DNA of 64,000 nucleotides from Pseudomonas sp. (GCF_002796985.1 NZ_PEKX01000020.1:101197-165196); one strand, 5' to 3'. Counted from the stretch's first letter, positions 21,938-33,053 are shown. Notes: generated by a model not told the origin, from the letters alone. Program-made: numbers and translations.

Positions 21938-22872
21938 GGCAGCGGATTGCGCAGCGCCGCGGTGCTGCCCATCACCAGGCGCAGCCTTCGCTCCGCATTC
22001 GGCGCCAGGGTCCGGCCGCCGAACTCCAGCGTTCCAGGTGCCTCATCAACCTCTCGCGACTGACTCTGCAAAAGCAGGCTGAGGCGCACTGTGCGCACTC
22101 GACGCCAATCACCGGAGCTCATTTCCCGCGCCGTCTTGTAGGCCGCCACCCACTCGCCTCCCGCTCCCGCCACGCCATAGCGCAGGCTCATGCCGGCCAC
22201 GCCATTCACCAGCTCGCTGGTCTGCGCCACACCCGTGGTTTCGCTGTTGTCGGTGATGAACAGTCCCGGCGTCCCATCCACACCCCGACCGACCCAGTAG
22301 ATGACGTAGCGGTAGGGATAAACCCGCGTAGCCGGCGCCAGCAGGTGCCCCAGCGAACGACCCGCCACCAGGCTCGATGCATTCCCGGCATTGCGCAGCA
22401 GCAGGCAGGACTGCTGATCGCTGAGCACATAGAAGGCCCCGGCGACTGCCCCCGCTGACGCGAGGAGCAACCGGTTACCGGTGATCGTCCGCGCCTCCAG
22501 AACCGGGTCGGCGGCGTAGCGCAGCAACACCGCATCGGTGTTGGCCAGACGCCCGGAAGGGACCCAGGCCGCCGCCGGCATTCCCGAGCCATATCCCTCA
22601 ATCGCGGATTTCTCCACGGCGTACTGCGCGCCCCCGTCACCACTGACATTGACCAGCCCGTCGGCGCACGCACCGGTGAAACCGGCATTGCGCAGGTCTT
22701 GCGCCATGGCCTCCAGGGCGAAGCGGCCGTTCTCCTGCAGTTCGGCCAGGGCGATACCGGCCTGATAGCTGCGCTTGCTGCCGAGCACGACCTGGATGAC
22801 GCCCGCCAGAAGCAATAGACCCAGCGCCATGGAGACCAGCAGTTCGACCAGCGACAAACCTCGCTGGCGCAT
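21934..22872 (-). CDS. PilW-like minor pilin
   Basis: 312 residues from ATG 22872. The prepilin leader is very short (MRQRG) followed by LSLVELLVSMALGLLLLAG; the body continues with ENGRFALEAMAQDLRNAGFTG, a PilW signature. The frame is open to 22965 but the earlier start would put the leader far inside the protein. Only one base separates it from the pilV stop. Its length suits PilW, which carries a large pilin head. Confidence 0.83.
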   Translation of the reverse strand: MRQRGLSLVELLVSMALGLLLLAGVIQVVLGSKRSYQAGIALAELQENGRFALEAMAQDLRNAGFTGACADGLVNVSGDGGAQYAVEKSAIEGYGSGMPAAAWVPSGRLANTDAVLLRYAADPVLEARTITGNRLLLASAGAVAGAFYVLSDQQSCLLLRNAGNASSLVAGRSLGHLLAPATRVYPYRYVIYWVGRGVDGTPGLFITDNSETTGVAQTSELVNGVAGMSLRYGVAGAGGEWVAAYKTAREMSSGDWRRVRTVRLSLLLQSQSREVDEAPGTLEFGGRTLAPNAERRLRLVMGSTAALRNPLP

Positions 22873-22873
22873 C

Positions 22874-23347
22874 TCAGAGCCCTGCCCGATAAGTGAAGGT
22901 TTCCCAGGCATCGCCAGCTGTCGCCAACCGATCGCGAGCACGACGCTCACTCCAACGCACGGCAATAGTCGCGCTAGTCAAATCACCGTGACGGACGACC
23001 TGCACCGAACCGCTGCCCGTTCCGCCCAGTACCTCGCACACGCTGGCGAGCCATTGCTCCAGGTCGAGCTGCGCACGCGTCAAACCACCCGCCTTCGGGC
23101 AGCCACCGGACACCTCGGCAAAGCTCGTGTCATAGGCGCCAGCGCGTGCTGCTTCGGGGTTGGCACGCAGCAGGTCGGCCATCTCAGCAGCCAGCCAGGA
23201 GGCCTGGGAGCGTTGCAGCGCGCTGTAGCTGGCGGCGATGCCGACATTCTGCAACCCCGCCAACCCCAGCAGCCCGATGCCGAGGATGAGTACCGAGACC
23301 AGCACTTCAACCAGGGTGAATCCTTCGCTGCGCTTGCCGCCAGTCAT
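22874..23347 (-). CDS. PilV-like minor pilin
   Basis: 157 residues with leader MTGGKRSEG and FTLVEVLVSVLILGIGLLGLAGLQ, the PilV/FimU type N-terminus. It is the first gene of the five-gene cluster. No FimT/FimU gene precedes it, which differs from the main P. aeruginosa minor-pilin operon. The upstream 220 bases have no clear promoter to my eye. Confidence 0.82.
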   Translation of the reverse strand: MTGGKRSEGFTLVEVLVSVLILGIGLLGLAGLQNVGIAASYSALQRSQASWLAAEMADLLRANPEAARAGAYDTSFAEVSGGCPKAGGLTRAQLDLEQWLASVCEVLGGTGSGSVQVVRHGDLTSATIAVRWSERRARDRLATAGDAWETFTYRAGL

Positions 23348-23568
23348 GTTGATCGCCTCGCCGCTGAGGAGTGAGCCTCAAGGGTGCAAGGTGCAGCGCG
23401 GGGCAGTCAGCCAGACATTTGCTGGGAGATCGAAGGGAAAAGTCCGCCAGCCGGAGAGGATCAGGCGTGCAGCTAGGAAAGCGTCCGAAGTACCGCGCCA
23501 CTCATCCGTGCCGGCGCGCCATCGGTCCCGGCGTGGTTGTTCGCGCCGTGATTCTCGCTGGGAAAAGA

Positions 23569-23592
23569 AAAGGCCACCTCGCGGTGGCCTTT
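23569..23592 (-). terminator. Rho-independent terminator of mscS
   Basis: AAAGGCCACC (23569-23578), TCGC loop, GGTGGCCTTT (23583-23592). On the minus strand a T-rich run (TTTTCTTTTCC) follows, directly after the mscS stop at 23610. Confidence 0.88.
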
Positions 23593-23609
23593 GCATGAGC
23601 GCGTAGGCC

Positions 23610-24458
23610 TCAGCCGTTAGACTGCTGCACGATCACCGTCTGCGCCGGCATCGGTGCCGGGAAGTCGGTGCCCAGGGCTTCCTTGATGGTGCGGTTGGTG
23701 TCGAAGTAGACCTGCCAGTAGTTGTCGTTGTGGCAGTACGGACGCACCGCGAGCACCGGGCCGACCAGGTTGAACTCGAGGATTTCCACGTCCACCGGAG
23801 GGTCGCTCAGTACGTTGGGGATCGCCGCGATGCGCTGCTTGAGTACCGCCACGGCAGCCGCGTAGTCAGCGGCACCGGAGAGCTGCGCCTTGAGCTCCAC
23901 GCGGCGGTAGGGGTTGTGGGTGAAGTTCTGGATGGTGTCGCTGAAGATCTTGTTGTTGCCCACCAGGGTCAGGACGTTGTCCGGGGTGTTGATGGCGGTG
24001 GCGAACAGGCCGATCTCCTTCACGGTGCCGACCACGCCACCGGCGCTGACGAAGTCACCGACCTTGAACGGCCGCAGCACGATGATGAAGCCACCGGCCG
24101 CGAGGTTGGCCAGCAGGCCGGACCAGGCCATGCCGATGGCCAGGCCGATGGCGGCGATCAGGGCAGCGAGGCTGGTGGTCTGTACGCCAAAGTAGCCGAG
24201 GATGCCGACGACCAGGAGGATGTTCAGGGTGACGGTGATGAAGGAGCCGACGTAGCGCAGTACCGTCGGGTCGACGCTCTGCCGGGCCAGGGCCTTTTCC
24301 ACCAGGCCGACGGCGAAGCCGATCAGCCAGCGGCCGAGGACCCAGAAGAGAATGGCGACGATGATCTTCACACCGAAGGCGAGCGCGTACTGCGAAACCG
24401 TCGCCCACAGTGCGTTGATCTTCTCCGTACCCACATTGATGATGTTCGTATCTTCCAT
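23610..24458 (-). CDS. mscS: MscS-family small mechanosensitive channel
   Basis: 282 residues, close to E. coli MscS (286). Three membrane segments, the Gly/Ala-rich pore helix (AAIGLAIGMAWSGLLANLAAG, shown by its opening AAIGLAIG), then the beta domain with RPFKVGDFV and the NNKIFSDTIQNFT signature. It opens under membrane tension on hypo-osmotic shock. It is transcribed alone between the cytochrome gene and the pilus cluster, with its own terminator. Confidence 0.93.
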   Translation of the reverse strand: MEDTNIINVGTEKINALWATVSQYALAFGVKIIVAILFWVLGRWLIGFAVGLVEKALARQSVDPTVLRYVGSFITVTLNILLVVGILGYFGVQTTSLAALIAAIGLAIGMAWSGLLANLAAGGFIIVLRPFKVGDFVSAGGVVGTVKEIGLFATAINTPDNVLTLVGNNKIFSDTIQNFTHNPYRRVELKAQLSGAADYAAAVAVLKQRIAAIPNVLSDPPVDVEILEFNLVGPVLAVRPYCHNDNYWQVYFDTNRTIKEALGTDFPAPMPAQTVIVQQSNG

Positions 24459-24568
24459 GGAAGCGCACCTGCGAGAGAAAGGGACCTGATGAAAGCTAGC
24501 ACGGCCCCAGCCGTTTGCTCATCGCAGCGCGCAGCCCAGAGCCCTGGCGGGCCCCGGGCGCTATTCCA

Positions 24569-25693
24569 CTAGCAGCCCCCGGGCAACGAGGCGATCCAGC
24601 GGTTGAGCAGTTCCAGGCCCTCGCGGTGCACCAGCGCACGGCCCAGCTCGGGCATCATGTCGCCGGGTTTGTCGCTGGCAACGCGATAGCTGAGTACGGA
24701 TTTCTCCGGGCTGCCGGGGTGGATGTCTTCCAGCCGCCCGCCGGTGCCGCCGCCCGCTGCAACTGGCGGCTTGCACAAGCCGTAGGCAATGGACACCGGC
24801 GTGTGCGGGTCGAGGTACAGGCCCGAGGTGCGCGCCGCGCCCTTGGGGTTGTGGCAGTGCGAGCAGTTGGCGTCCAGGTAGCTGCGTGCCTGTTTCTCCA
24901 GGCTTTCACCGGCGCGCGGATGCCCCCACAGCGCGTTCTGCGGCACCTGCGCCAGTTCCGGCAGGCCCTTGAGGAAGCCACGCGCCTGCCAGTGCTGCAG
25001 TTGGTTCTCGCTGCCTGCCGCGTAGGCGAAATCCTTGTTCAGGTGCCGTGCCTTGGGGCCCAGCGGGGCGATGCCGCCGCCCTTCTGCTCGGCGTGGCAT
25101 TCGGAGCACTGGTTGGCGTCCGGCACCATGTAGGTGAAGGCGGTCTTCTTGCCGTCCTCGGCGGTGAGCTCCAGTGCCGGGCTGTCGCCGGCGACCTCCA
25201 GCGTCGCTTCGCTCTGGTCAGCATTCCATACGTAAGGCAGCGCCGCCCAGCCGTCCTTCTGCCGCACCAGCACGCGGGTTTCCACCAGGTGGACCTTGGC
25301 CATGTCGAGCCCGGCCTTGGGGTCGCGGTCGTCCTGGCTGTTCTGCAGCAGATTGCCCTGGGCGTCCTTGGGGTAATAGAAGGTCTTGGTCAGCACGCTG
25401 CCGACGGGGTAGTCAAAGCGATCCTCGGCGTATTGCGCGGACTGGCCTTCGGGCATCCACACGGTGCGCAGCTTGTGCGCGTAGTCGGTGAACAGCGAGG
25501 TGTTCAGGTCGTAGGGCAGCACCTCGGCGGCCGGCGTCAGGTGGCCGCCCGCCAGGTGCAGCATGCCCCAGCCGCTGAGCTTTTCCGGGTAGTCGTCGCC
25601 TTCGGGCTGATAACGCGGCTTGCTCTCCTGCCCGCACCCGGCCAGTGCAGCGGCCAGGGCGAGCGACAACAGGAACGAAGCGGGTTTCATCAT
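24569..25693 (-). CDS. Diheme c-type cytochrome lipoprotein (SO2930 / HNE_0200 family)
   Basis: 374 residues. The N-terminus is a lipobox signal (ALAGC, Cys20), so it is a lipoprotein. Two haem-binding sites are present: CSECH (196-200) and CSHCH (277-281). The rest matches a family I recall as TIGR03806, named after HNE_0200, whose genes are reported to pair with a beta-helix protein gene. Here that partner lies directly upstream with a four-base ATGA overlap. The function is unknown; electron transfer in the periplasm or at the outer membrane is likely. Confidence 0.82.
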   Translation of the reverse strand: MMKPASFLLSLALAAALAGCGQESKPRYQPEGDDYPEKLSGWGMLHLAGGHLTPAAEVLPYDLNTSLFTDYAHKLRTVWMPEGQSAQYAEDRFDYPVGSVLTKTFYYPKDAQGNLLQNSQDDRDPKAGLDMAKVHLVETRVLVRQKDGWAALPYVWNADQSEATLEVAGDSPALELTAEDGKKTAFTYMVPDANQCSECHAEQKGGGIAPLGPKARHLNKDFAYAAGSENQLQHWQARGFLKGLPELAQVPQNALWGHPRAGESLEKQARSYLDANCSHCHNPKGAARTSGLYLDPHTPVSIAYGLCKPPVAAGGGTGGRLEDIHPGSPEKSVLSYRVASDKPGDMMPELGRALVHREGLELLNRWIASLPGGC

Positions 25694-26937
25694 GCCTTGT
25701 TGCCCTTGTCACCCAGGCCGGCCTGTTCGATCTTCGGCAGTGGTTTGAGCTTGCACTGGTGCGAGCTGATGTCGGTACTGATGTTCTTGTAGCCGTGGGG
25801 GCCGTCGACGTTGACGATGCCGGCATTGCCATTGTCGATGCAGATGGCCAGGGCTTCGGGCAGCTTGCCGTCGACCAGTTTCTTCTCGTTGAAGTAGCCG
25901 TCCCAGAGGATGTCCGGCAGGCGCCCGTTGAGGCCGAACTGGGCGACTTTCAGCGCCTTCAGCTCCAGGTGGTCGGGGCTGTCGCCGCCGGGGCCGAAGG
26001 TGTTGCCGTGGATGAAGATGCCCTCGGGGTAAGGGTCGAAGTTCGGCTGGGTGGCCTTCTCCGAATAGTTGGTGCTGAAGTAGCTGCTGATGATGACGTT
26101 GGCGGTTTTGTGGTTGCCGATCTTGTTGTTGAAGATCTCCACGTCGTCGTTGGAGTTCACCACCACACCCGAGCCGGCCGGCACGCTGGCGACCGGGGTG
26201 CCCTTGTGGCCGAAGTTCTCGTGGTTGTTGCCCTGCACGTCGTTGTCGAAGACGCGGGTGCCGCGCCCCGGCTGCTGCAGGTTGGGCATGTTGAAGACGA
26301 GGATGCCGCCGGTGTTGTCGGTGGCGACGTTGTTGTAGACGTCGGCGCCGATGGTGTTCTCGATCTCGATGCCGGCGACGTTGCGTTCGGCGCGGTTGTT
26401 GCGCACCACCACGTTGCGCGACTGGCCGACGTAGATACCCGAGTCCGAGGCGCCGATGGCGACGTTGCCTTCGAGCAGGGTGTTCTCGGTCTGTACCGGG
26501 TAGATGCCGTAGCCGCCGTTTTCGGTGGAGGCGCCGTTGGTCCACTCGGTGCGGATGTTGCGGATGACGATGTTCTTGCCGCCGATGACCTTCAGGCCGT
26601 CGCCCTTGGTGTCCTCGATGGCGAGGCTCTCCAGGGTGAAGTCGGAGGCGTCGACGAACAGCCCTTCGGCGCCGGCCTTCTGGTTCTTGAAGCTGAGGAT
26701 GGTCTTGTCCATCCCGGCGCCACGAATGGTCACGCCATCCACCTTCAGGCTCAGGCTGCGGTCCAGGTGGTAGGTGCCGGCGGGAATGTCGATGACATCG
26801 CCGGCCTTGGCCTTGATCAGGCGGGCCTGCAAGTCCTTCTGGAAATCAGTGCTGACGGCGGCGGTGGGCTTGTCACCTTCGCCGCAAGCGGCCAGGGCAA
26901 CAGAGAACGCGAGAAGGGAAAGGGTAGCGAGACGCAT
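25690..26937 (-). CDS. Parallel beta-helix lipoprotein paired with the diheme cytochrome
   Basis: 415 residues with a lipobox signal (ALAAC, Cys18). From about residue 45 the protein is a run of right-handed beta-helix coils, seen as repeated VxxRN and N-rich turns such as VIRNIRTEW and VVVRNNRAERNVAGIEIENT (cut here). It fits the TIGR03805 family, reported as paired with TIGR03806 cytochromes, which is the arrangement here. Such folds often bind or cleave polysaccharides; no catalytic residue can be named. It is the first gene of a two-gene operon. Confidence 0.82.
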   Translation of the reverse strand: MRLATLSLLAFSVALAACGEGDKPTAAVSTDFQKDLQARLIKAKAGDVIDIPAGTYHLDRSLSLKVDGVTIRGAGMDKTILSFKNQKAGAEGLFVDASDFTLESLAIEDTKGDGLKVIGGKNIVIRNIRTEWTNGASTENGGYGIYPVQTENTLLEGNVAIGASDSGIYVGQSRNVVVRNNRAERNVAGIEIENTIGADVYNNVATDNTGGILVFNMPNLQQPGRGTRVFDNDVQGNNHENFGHKGTPVASVPAGSGVVVNSNDDVEIFNNKIGNHKTANVIISSYFSTNYSEKATQPNFDPYPEGIFIHGNTFGPGGDSPDHLELKALKVAQFGLNGRLPDILWDGYFNEKKLVDGKLPEALAICIDNGNAGIVNVDGPHGYKNISTDISSHQCKLKPLPKIEQAGLGDKGNKA

Positions 26938-27114
26938 GGCGGGCTCCGGTCTTGTTCTTATGATATGGAACTATCGTACCAACTAAAACCGAGAATACTC
27001 CTACATCCCGCGCCACGCCAGCCCTTCAGACACTTCGCACTTTGATTGATTGGCGTCACTGCTCCGTGATGGCGGATCGGGATGATCTGCGCTTCCAACC
27101 CAAGGAGTGCACGG

Positions 27115-27525
27115 ATGAGCTTCATGCCCTGGAACGACGAGTTCGTCATTGGAATCGAGCGGATCGACGAACAGCACCGCTGGCTGGTCGACCTCACCAA
27201 CGCGCTGTACGACAGCCTCAACGGCCCGGATGGCGAGGACCAGCCCATCGGCGAGCTGCTGGAGCAACTGGTGGAGTACACGATGAATCACTTCATCGTC
27301 GAGGAGGTGCTGTTCCAGCGTCTGGGCTACCCCGAGGAAGAGGCGCACCGGGCCGAGCATGATCGTTTCAACCGACAGATCATCGACCTGCTGTACCGCC
27401 ACGAGGCTGACGAGGTCGTCTCGGTCGAAGCGCTGGAGCTGCTCAAATCCTGGCTGATCCACCACATCCTGAAGGTCGACAAGGCTTACGTGGCGTTCTT
27501 CAAAGCAAAAGGCGTGACCGCTTAG
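27115..27525 (+). CDS. Bacteriohemerythrin
   Basis: 136 residues from ATG 27115, preceded by AAGGAG with a seven-base spacer (the open frame begins at 27082). The non-haem di-iron ligands are recognisable in DEQHRW, NHFIVEE, HRAEHDRF and WLIHHILKVD, the usual four-helix pattern. It binds O2 reversibly and may deliver or sense oxygen. It stands alone, divergent from the beta-helix/cytochrome pair. Its stop codon lies inside the loop of its own terminator. Confidence 0.9.
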   Translation: MSFMPWNDEFVIGIERIDEQHRWLVDLTNALYDSLNGPDGEDQPIGELLEQLVEYTMNHFIVEEVLFQRLGYPEEEAHRAEHDRFNRQIIDLLYRHEADEVVSVEALELLKSWLIHHILKVDKAYVAFFKAKGVTA

Positions 27526-27540
27526 CGGGCACGCCTTTCT
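27507..27540 (+). terminator. Terminator overlapping the hemerythrin stop codon
   Basis: AAAAGGCGTG (27507-27516) pairs with CACGCCTTT (27530-27538), and inner CCGC/GCGG arms close a TTA loop. The stop codon TAG (27523-27525) sits in the hairpin top. CTTTCT follows the stem. Confidence 0.8.
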
Positions 27541-27560
27541 CTACAGCGCCTGAGAGAGGC

Positions 27561-29819
<2,259 letters not shown>

Positions 29820-29902
29820 CGGGTATCTCTAAGTAGGTATCGCGGAAAAACGCGGGCGCGGAATATAGCACAAAAAACGTACAAATCCGACCAACGAGCT
29901 CA

Positions 29903-29934
29903 GATTTAACTGGGATTTAGCCAGCGATTTAACC
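29903..29934. promoter_or_regulatory. Three GATTTARC direct repeats upstream of nicD
   Basis: GATTTAAC (29903), GATTTAGC (29914) and GATTTAAC (29926) are spaced 11 and 12 bases, one helical turn. They lie in the divergent gap between ygiQ and the diguanylate cyclase gene and could bind a regulator of either. A TATACT (-10 like) occurs about 40 bases later. Confidence 0.4.
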
Positions 29935-30030
29935 GGCATCCGGTAGATATCCAATGCCATCATATGGCTATACTTCAGCCACTATCCGCCGTACGCCTGG
30001 CCATCCCGCCCAGGCCAGGGAGTGCCTGTC

Positions 30031-31908
30031 GTGCGTCGCGCCTTCGTGCTGTTGCTTACCCTGCTGTTCTGCCACACGGCGCTAGCCTTCGAACTGGACG
30101 ACAAGGCCAGCGGCGCCTGGCTCAACGATCACCTCGAACTGCTGCAGGAACGTGACGGCCCGCTGTCGCTGGAAGCCGTGCAGGCCAGCCACGACTTCGT
30201 GCCGGCCAACGGCCGCACCAGCGTTGGCCAGAGCCCCAACGGCTGGTGGCTGCGCCTGGACCTGGAGCGTCACGCTACCCCGCCAGGCGGCTGGTGGCTG
30301 GAGGTGGATGCGGTCAATCTGAAAGACCTGCGCCTGTACCTCCCCGACGAACGGGGACACTACCGCGAGATAGCCTCCGGTGAGGCTGTGCCCTTCGCCG
30401 AGGGCCGAGACCGCAGCTACCGCCGCCCGGTCTTCCATCTGCCTGACGGTACCGGCCCGCTGCGCGTCTATGCACGCGTCTACGACCCGGCCGGCAACTC
30501 GTTTCCCCTGCGCATCTGGTCACTGGACGACCTGCAGGAACACCGCGCCGATACCAACCTGTTCCTCGGAGTGATCTACGGCCTGATCGGCGCGCTGCTG
30601 CTGTACAACCTGTTCATCCTGCTGACCCTGCGCGACCCGGCATACTTCTGGTACGTGCTGACCACCGCCAGCGCGCTGCTGTTCAGCCTGAGCATGACCG
30701 GCCACGGCTTCGAGTACTTCTGGCCGAATCAGCCGGTGCCCTGGTGGCTGGACCGTATCACCCTGCCCTCGCTCTGGGGCCTGTGCGTGCACCGCTTCAC
30801 CATCACCCTGCTGCAAACCCGCCGCCACGTGCGCTGGTCGCACTGGCTGCTGAACCTGAACTGCATGCTGTATGGGCTGACCATCCTTCTCGGCGCCCTG
30901 CAGTTCCGCGGTGTCGCCGGCTGGATGCTGGTGGCGATCACCCTGATCGGCGTGCCGGCAGCCCTGGGCGGCGCCGTAGTGCGCTGGCGCCAGGGTTCGT
31001 TCCCGGCCTTCCTCTACCTGCTCGGCTTCGGCCTAGTGCTGACCAGCGTGAGCGTCTCGGTGATGCGCGCCACCGGCGTGGTGCAGCCGTCGCCGCTGAC
31101 CTCCTACATCTTCCCCATCGCTGTGGCGCTGGAGTCGGTGCTGTTCTCCTTCGCCCTGACTTCGCGTATCCAGGGCCTCAAGCGCGAGCGCGCGCAGGCC
31201 CTGGAACAGGCGGACCGCGAGAAGAGCGCGCGCCTGACCCTGATGCAGAGCGCCCAGCACGACCTCGCGACGGCGGTGGCCGAGCGCACCGCCGAGCTGA
31301 CCCAAAGCAACCAGTTGCTGCGCGAACGCGAAGTGCAACTGCAACACGCCGCGCACTATGACCCCCTGACCGGCCTGCCCAACCGGCGCTATCTGGTGGA
31401 GCACGCCGAACACGCCCTGGCCAACGCCCAGCAGAATGGCGAAACCCTGGCACTGATGCTGATCGACCTCGACCACTTCAAGCCGATCAACGACAGCCAC
31501 GGCCACGACGCTGGCGACTTCCTGCTGCAGAACGTCGGCAATCGCCTGCGCCAATGCGTGCGCGGCAGCGATTGCGTGGCGCGCCTGGGCGGCGACGAAT
31601 TCGCGGCGCTGATCGCCGGTCCCGACGCCGAAAGCCACGCCAAGGAGATCGCCTGCCGCATCCTCCACGAGCTGTCGCGCCCGGTGAAGTTCGAAACCCT
31701 GGAGCTACGCATCACGCCGAGCATCGGCGTGGCTATCTATCCCAGCCACGCAATGCAGTTCAGCAAGCTCTACAAGGCCGCCGACCAGGCGCTCTACGAA
31801 GTGAAGGGCAACGGCCGCGCGAGCTACGCCCTGGCCAGCGAAGGGGCTGGCGAGACCAGCGAGCTTTGGCTGGAAAACGAATGGCTGGAAAGCGAAGACC
31901 GCGCCTGA
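30031..31908 (+). CDS. nicD: 7TMR-DISM diguanylate cyclase (NicD-like)
   Basis: 625 residues from GTG 30031, chosen because AGGGAG (30017-30022) sits at the proper distance; GTG 30022 is too close. A signal sequence (ALA near residue 20) leads a 7TMR-DISMED2 sensor domain (about 25-170), seven membrane helices (about 180-370), a coiled coil and a GGDEF domain. The active site is intact GGDEF (520-524) and the inhibitory RxxD site is present (RGSD, 511-514). P. aeruginosa NicD in the same gene position makes c-di-GMP in nutrient-induced biofilm dispersal. Its stop touches the alr stop directly. Confidence 0.88.
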   Translation: MRRAFVLLLTLLFCHTALAFELDDKASGAWLNDHLELLQERDGPLSLEAVQASHDFVPANGRTSVGQSPNGWWLRLDLERHATPPGGWWLEVDAVNLKDLRLYLPDERGHYREIASGEAVPFAEGRDRSYRRPVFHLPDGTGPLRVYARVYDPAGNSFPLRIWSLDDLQEHRADTNLFLGVIYGLIGALLLYNLFILLTLRDPAYFWYVLTTASALLFSLSMTGHGFEYFWPNQPVPWWLDRITLPSLWGLCVHRFTITLLQTRRHVRWSHWLLNLNCMLYGLTILLGALQFRGVAGWMLVAITLIGVPAALGGAVVRWRQGSFPAFLYLLGFGLVLTSVSVSVMRATGVVQPSPLTSYIFPIAVALESVLFSFALTSRIQGLKRERAQALEQADREKSARLTLMQSAQHDLATAVAERTAELTQSNQLLREREVQLQHAAHYDPLTGLPNRRYLVEHAEHALANAQQNGETLALMLIDLDHFKPINDSHGHDAGDFLLQNVGNRLRQCVRGSDCVARLGGDEFAALIAGPDAESHAKEIACRILHELSRPVKFETLELRITPSIGVAIYPSHAMQFSKLYKAADQALYEVKGNGRASYALASEGAGETSELWLENEWLESEDRA

Positions 31909-32985
31909 TCAGTTGCGATAGCGGCGCGGCACGCGGGCGGTAACCTTGGTCAGCAACTCGTAGCCGATGGTCCCGGCGCAGGCGGCCACCTCGTCCACCG
32001 GCAGGTTGGCGCCCCACAGCTCGACGCGGTCGCCCACGGCGGCATTGGGCAGATCCGTCAGGTCAACAGCCAGCATGTCCATCGACACCCGCCCGGCCAG
32101 CGCCACCCGCTTACCCTCCACCAGCACCGGCGTACCGCTCGGTGCGTGGCGTGGGTAGCCATCGGCATAACCGCAGCTCACCGTGCCGATGCGCGACGGC
32201 CTCTCAGCCACCCAGGTCGCGCCGTAACCGACGCTCTCGCCCACCGCTACCTCGCGCACCGCGATCAGTTGCGCTTCCAGGCTCATGGCCGGACGCAGGC
32301 CCAGCTCAGCGGCGCCGATGTCGGCGAAGGGCGTGGCGCCGTAGAGCATGATGCCAGGGCGAACCCAGTCCATGTGCGCGGCGGGAATGGTCAGCACGGC
32401 GGCGGAGTTGGCCAGCGAGCGCAGGTCGAAATCCAGGTCCAGCACACTGAGGAAACAGGCCACCTGGTCTTCAGTCAGCTCATCGCCGCGCAGGTCGGCA
32501 TTGGCGAAGTGGCTCATCAGGTTCAGCTCGGCCACTTGTGACGCCTGACGCAGGCGCGGATGCCAGTCGCGCAGCGCCTCGGGCGAGAACCCCAGGCGGT
32601 GCATGCCGGTATCCAGCTTCAGCCACACGTTGAGCGCGCAGGGCAGTTGCACGGCGAGTAGCGCCTGGGCCTGCTCTGGCCCTTGCACCGCCACATCCAG
32701 ACGCAGCTGGGCGGCGATCAGGTACTCCGCCGGCTCGAAGCAGCCTTCCAGCAACAGGATGCGCGCTCCGGCGTGCAGGGCGCGCACCTCGGCGGCCTCT
32801 TCCAGACAGGCCACCGCAAAGCCGTCGGCCTCGTCATGCAGGCAGCTCACCACTTCGCGCGCGCCATGCCCGTAGGCATTTGCCTTGACCACCGCGAAAG
32901 CCTCGCGCCCGGGCGCGCAGCGCTTGGCGACAGCGTAATTGTGGCGAATGGCGGCTAGATCGACGTGGGCGACGAGCGGGCGCAT
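31909..32985 (-). CDS. alr: Alanine racemase Alr
   Basis: 358 residues. The PLP-binding Lys34 is in AVVKANAYGHG and the catalytic Tyr in VSCGYADGYPR. It interconverts L- and D-alanine for peptidoglycan. The gene lies just after dnaB but a strong terminator separates them, so it has its own promoter in about 20 bases plus the dnaB end. Its stop codon is adjacent to the nicD stop with no base between. Confidence 0.95.
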   Translation of the reverse strand: MRPLVAHVDLAAIRHNYAVAKRCAPGREAFAVVKANAYGHGAREVVSCLHDEADGFAVACLEEAAEVRALHAGARILLLEGCFEPAEYLIAAQLRLDVAVQGPEQAQALLAVQLPCALNVWLKLDTGMHRLGFSPEALRDWHPRLRQASQVAELNLMSHFANADLRGDELTEDQVACFLSVLDLDFDLRSLANSAAVLTIPAAHMDWVRPGIMLYGATPFADIGAAELGLRPAMSLEAQLIAVREVAVGESVGYGATWVAERPSRIGTVSCGYADGYPRHAPSGTPVLVEGKRVALAGRVSMDMLAVDLTDLPNAAVGDRVELWGANLPVDEVAACAGTIGYELLTKVTARVPRRYRN

Positions 32986-33004
32986 GGCGGCCTCTGCAAT
33001 GAAA

Positions 33005-33030
33005 ACGGGCGCCTATCTTAAGGCGCCCGT
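33005..33030 (-). terminator. Terminator of dnaB
   Basis: ACGGGCGCC (33005-33013) and GGCGCCCGT (33022-33030) with an eight-base loop; TTTTC follows on the minus strand. It lies between dnaB and alr. Confidence 0.88.
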
Positions 33031-33053
33031 CGGTCACGCGAAATGCGGCATCG

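Noticed and set aside
27040..27070. TTGATTGATTGG upstream of the hemerythrin gene as an ANR box
   Set aside because: Only the left half of the TTGAT-N4-ATCAA pattern is present; the right half is not, so I do not call it.
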